Part shown: positions 60,828-64,000 of the stretch, one piece after another
Layout of the letters: every line of letters begins with the position of its first letter
How positions within the stretch are numbered: position 1 is the stretch's first letter
Source: Siphlonurus alternatus
Taxonomy: Eukaryota; Arthropoda; Insecta; Ephemeroptera; Siphlonuridae
DNA: 64,000 bases
Assembly: GCA_949825025.1 (NCBI GenBank)
Contig: OX463778.1
Location: 12,734,171-12,798,170 of the forward strand
Direction: 5' to 3'
Notes under the pieces: model-generated
Told to the model about the DNA's origin: nothing
Database searches by the model: none
The model's input: the letters and a program-made list of their open reading frames with translations, nothing else
Position numbers and translations under genes: made by a program

Positions 60828-60888
60828 CAGTTAGGACGATGTCGCGTATTGATTCTAGCGGACATATCACGCTCGGAGGGGAAAACAT
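60828..60888 (-). CDS. Candidate first coding exon on the - strand
   Basis: The ATG at 60886-60888 opens MFSPPSVICPLESIRDIVLT plus one base, up to donor ctaactg|gtaagg. Joined to 59780-59704 the split codon becomes Ala. Read through instead, the frame continues GKVFTGGALVVKFIVGLRG to a stop at 60727-60729, giving a 53-residue peptide that also looks protein-like. No family is recognised in either version. Confidence 0.3.
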
Positions 60889-63394
60889 GCTCGTAATTAC
60901 TCGGGATCAAGTGTCGAGTTTTTAGTCATGTTTACGTGAATTTTTATAATCTTTTTTGTGTAATTATGTTTCATGGCATAAGTTTTCAAACCTACTAATT
61001 TAATAATCAATGTAACATCATATAAATTAATGTATAATCAATATAACATTACCTCAGTCACTATAAAATGTTACTGTTTTTTTAATATTAATCCTAGCGC
61101 ATTATCATGGTGTTATAGGGTGGGGGGGGGGATAGGGGAGGTTCAAACGACCTACTATAATAGTTAAATCCCTAAACAAAAACCTTTACGATAACTTTTT
61201 TAATCTTTTTTTAAACTTTTTTTAATTTTTTCCCCCGTAAATAGTTGTCTTGTGGCTAATGAAAGATTACTAATTTTTTCCGATTGTTTGGAGCATTCTG
61301 TTTTACACCTCGTTCCCGCTTTAAAAGAGGATTGAGGGTCGTTTCGACCCCTCTTTCTTTTCCCTCCTTTTGGTAATGCCAGGCTTAATAGCTTACCCCA
61401 TTTAAATTTCACATTACATTGATTTTTAATGAAAATTACACTACAATAATGCATCTTCCAAAGATGGAAAAGAATTTATTTACAAGTTGTGCAGCTGAAG
61501 TGTCAGCACTAAATCTAACTTGTAAGTGTAGCACCACCAGAATTTTCCACAGGTGCCGTCAGATCCAATCAGGCTCCTGTGTTTTGGGAGTGGTCGGCTC
61601 AAGTGTAGGGGATACATAACACGGATGATGGAAGCCTGATTAAATGTGACAGTGTAAACAACATGCTTGGACTGTAGACTTTTTGTATTTTTAGTGTAGC
61701 AATTTTCATCTGCAGTCACCATTTAACACTTCTTCAAATGTAATGCAATTTGTTTTAAACATAAAATCTCCCCCTTTTTATGCAACAAACAAAAAGACCT
61801 GCAGCTTTATGAGGATAATATTGTTGTTGACTATGGTACTTTTAGTAAGGGGTATTTTCGTCTAGTAAGAGAAAGTACTATAGCACTTTATTTAGGTTAC
61901 TACAACATAAGAAAAGTTTCTTACTATACAACAATTGATTGCTACAACTACTGATTGTTATCAGTGGAAATAAAGACGATGACAAAAACAGCCTAGGGAG
62001 GCAATGACCGGCGCGCGTGCTACATGCACAGTCAGACTGCACATTTGCATGGCTTGCATTGCCAGACTGTCTGGCCCAGTTCGAGGTAACGACTGCAGTT
62101 GATTCTCGGAACGGCTGTCATGTTGTGTGCGTGGGTGTGACTGGTGCACCCCAGACAGAGTGCAGAGTGAACGGTGAGCGGTGGTAGAACATGACGTCCC
62201 GGGGAATCCTCGCACCGTGCCTCAAGGTCACAGCCGTGAGTCTCGTCCATCCATGGTCTTGTTTTGTGTCTTATATATCTTCAGTAGGAGTTATTGGTGA
62301 AGGGTCGCGGAATTCGTGAGTTGTAAAAACAAAAAATTAACTTTTACATAAATCATTCACATTAACACACTAAATTTTTAGATGCTTAATGGATTTCAGT
62401 AATTTTTCAGTACATAATTGTTTCAGTTTAATCTTACTTCCAGTTTTTCGTTAGCATGAAAATACTAAATACAAAATTTTTACTTTTTTTTTTCCAGGCG
62501 AATTTCGTAGATAGATAAAGTACTTCCTTGATGGAGAATACTGGAATTAAGATTAAACTAGAACAATTAATGTATTGAAGTAAAGTATTTCAATCCAATC
62601 AGCATATAAAAATTTAGTATGAGCTTATAAGGAAAATAGCTCATATAAAAATATAAAATATATAGTTTTGCATCTAACGGTCTCAATTTCTTTTCACACC
62701 TCAGAAGTGATCAATTTGTCTTATGGTTAGAACATTTTATGCGAATTTGACCCTTCAATGACTGTTTTATCTTATTTAATAAGATTCAGATTCAAAACAA
62801 AATTTATACAATTCTGCGACGATCTAATAAAAGTTAAAAAACAGACTTTTGAAAACTAACAAAGTATGAATTTTTTCCCCCTTGAAATATAAGTCTATAG
62901 AATAAAACTTTTTTTTTCGTTAAAGTATTTTTATAACAAAACCACGGCTAGACTGTTGTGTAATTTTTCAATAGAATAGCTCTATTGACGTTTGCAAACA
63001 TCACGAGCAGTATAGCACGTGATTAAAACCGCGAGTTGTTTGCAGAAATGACGTGGTTAGGTGCAACGTCCTCTGACTTGTGAAACGTTGCATTCCGTGA
63101 GCTGCAAAAAGTGCATTCATGGCTGCACTCTGCAAATATTTGCACTTTTTGCTTGCACTTTTTGCAGCACAAAACTCGCGAGAGCAAACAGAGTGTTGCT
63201 ACATACAACACCGTGCACGACAGGTAAGGGGAATGTCCTACGAAGGTGGTATTTAATTGCTTGTTATTGTGCAGCAGTCTGTATTTAATTATAAAACTTT
63301 GAACTCTTGCTTTCTTGTAACTTTCCTTTTGATCTTAATTATCTTTTGGAGTAAAAGTTAGAAAATCCATACAAACTTTATACCTGCAACATCA

Positions 63395-63553
63395 TACAGT
63401 CTAACAGGCGAGAATTTACGCCCGAAAATTTATGGAAATTACACATTTTTTACTGATTTTCGCTTCCGATTGCTAACTAAATAGAAACGGAATTGCGTAA
63501 TTTACGTAAGTTCCGGAAATTTTCATGCATTAACTCCCTCCTGTTTGACTGTA
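63395..63553. repeat. TA-bounded MITE with TACAGTC(T/A)AACAGG ends
   Basis: Left end tacagtctaacaggcgag and right end ctccctcctgtttgactgta are inverted, as are cgaaaatttatgg / ccggaaattttca and tggaaattac / gtaatttacg. Only the terminal tacagtc is shared with the CCGGAAG family, so it is a sister family. Confidence 0.75.
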
Positions 63554-63645
63554 TTTTATTGCATGTAGTAAACCTCGAAATAGCACAAATTTAATTCACG
63601 CAATTATGGAAGTGTGGGAAATCTTTTCGGGAATGCAAGACTGGG

Positions 63646-63722
63646 TATGCTCTTTTCACCTCCCCCAAAATTACAAAACTGCATCTCTTTGTTTTGTCTC
63701 TTGAAACTGTAGCACCAGCAAA
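63646..63722 (-). repeat. Dispersed gctggcg..ccaag repeat, copy 5 (inverted)
   Basis: Contains the complement of gctggtgctacagtttcaag, aaagagatgcagttttg and ttgggggaggtgaaaagagc. Confidence 0.6.
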
Positions 63723-63761
63723 CAACAAAACATACTGAGGTGTGTATAAATGCTGTACATT

Positions 63762-63950
63762 CGAGGCTAAATACGAGCTTTCAGTTTCGGCTTACGCCAA
63801 AAAATAAGGCGCTCTGATTGGTCAGTCAGTTGGACCGCAACCTTCACCCTACCCTTTTATACCCTGGCTCTGCCAGGAGAGCCAGGGTTAAAAAGTTGAT
63901 GTGACTTGTAGTTGCGACTTGTGTTTAAGCGCAAAACAAAAAGCTCGAAT
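63762..63950. repeat. Second, partial copy of the 36846-37160 foldback family
   Basis: Contains ctctgattggtcagtcag, taccctggctctgcc, agccagggttaaaaagttg and gttgcgacttgtgtttaagc, then gcaaaacaaaaagctcg. These match the arms at 36846-37160, but the CRE-like TGACGTCA is absent. Confidence 0.65.
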
Positions 63951-64000
63951 TCACTGCTTTTAAGTCTTTTTGCGGCTGACTTTTCTATTTTATCATCCGA

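Larger units (their letters stand above)
60889..64000. other. Right-end region without a supported gene
   Basis: AT-rich with poly-T tracts near 61180-61240. Bases 61990-62260 are GC-richer and hold a 72-codon - strand frame (62032-62250) without clear splice sites. Foldbacks lie at 63395 and 63762, and an inverted dispersed repeat at 63646. Confidence 0.5.

Noticed and set aside
60788..60925. + strand 45-codon frame MNFTTRAPPVNTLPVRTMSR after an acceptor-like ttcctcgcag
   Set aside because: It is opposite the - strand exon candidate and has no motif or partner exon. I could not choose it with any confidence.

Overview
The window is animal nuclear DNA, most likely from an arthropod. Genes are split into short GC-rich exons with GT..AG introns, set in very AT-rich DNA full of foldback elements, and one gene is a Tret1-type trehalose/sugar transporter, a family typical of insects and crustaceans. 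There are no bacterial features: no operons, ribosome binding sites or CRISPR arrays. Insect and crustacean cannot be separated from the sequence alone.

About 1-20 kb (+ strand): a tandem cluster of microsomal glutathione S-transferase 1 (MGST1, MAPEG family) genes. Copy A is only a last exon (1089-1335), because its earlier exons lie left of the window. Copy B (exons 2923-3054, 3509-3609, 5139-5385) is a complete, canonical 159-residue gene. Copies C (6475-8217), D (11989-15524) and E (17576-19492) form a divergent subfamily with the same three-exon plan but altered glutathione-binding motif residues. Copy C has a one-base deletion in its last exon and is called a pseudogene here. All copies keep the intron phases 0 and 2, and parts of the introns and 3' flanks of C, D and E still align.

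About 20.8-25 kb (- strand): an unrecognised gene with four phase-matched exons (24160-24200, 23093-23183, 22197-22359, 20887-21647), giving a 351-residue protein with a charged, probably coiled-coil N-terminal part and an Arg/Ser/Pro-rich disordered part. A further in-phase exon candidate lies just upstream at 24879-25038.

About 27.6-43.9 kb (- strand): a complete six-exon Tret1-like major facilitator sugar transporter (534 residues) whose first intron is 11.2 kb long and packed with repeats. A possible extra 5' exon lies at 49453-49585.

About 44-64 kb: mostly gene-free and rich in repeats, with weak exon candidates on the - strand at 59704-59780 and 60828-60888. Across the whole window there are at least ten families of short inverted-repeat (MITE-like) elements. 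Three have recognisable 8-bp hAT-type target duplications, several are bounded by TA, and one by TTA. There are also long (AT)n, (GA)n and (TTTA)n arrays and a fragment resembling antisense 5S rRNA. The most interesting items are the divergent, partly decayed MGST branch, the foldback elements sitting next to its splice sites, the very long hairpin in the transporter intron, and the unrecognised - strand genes.
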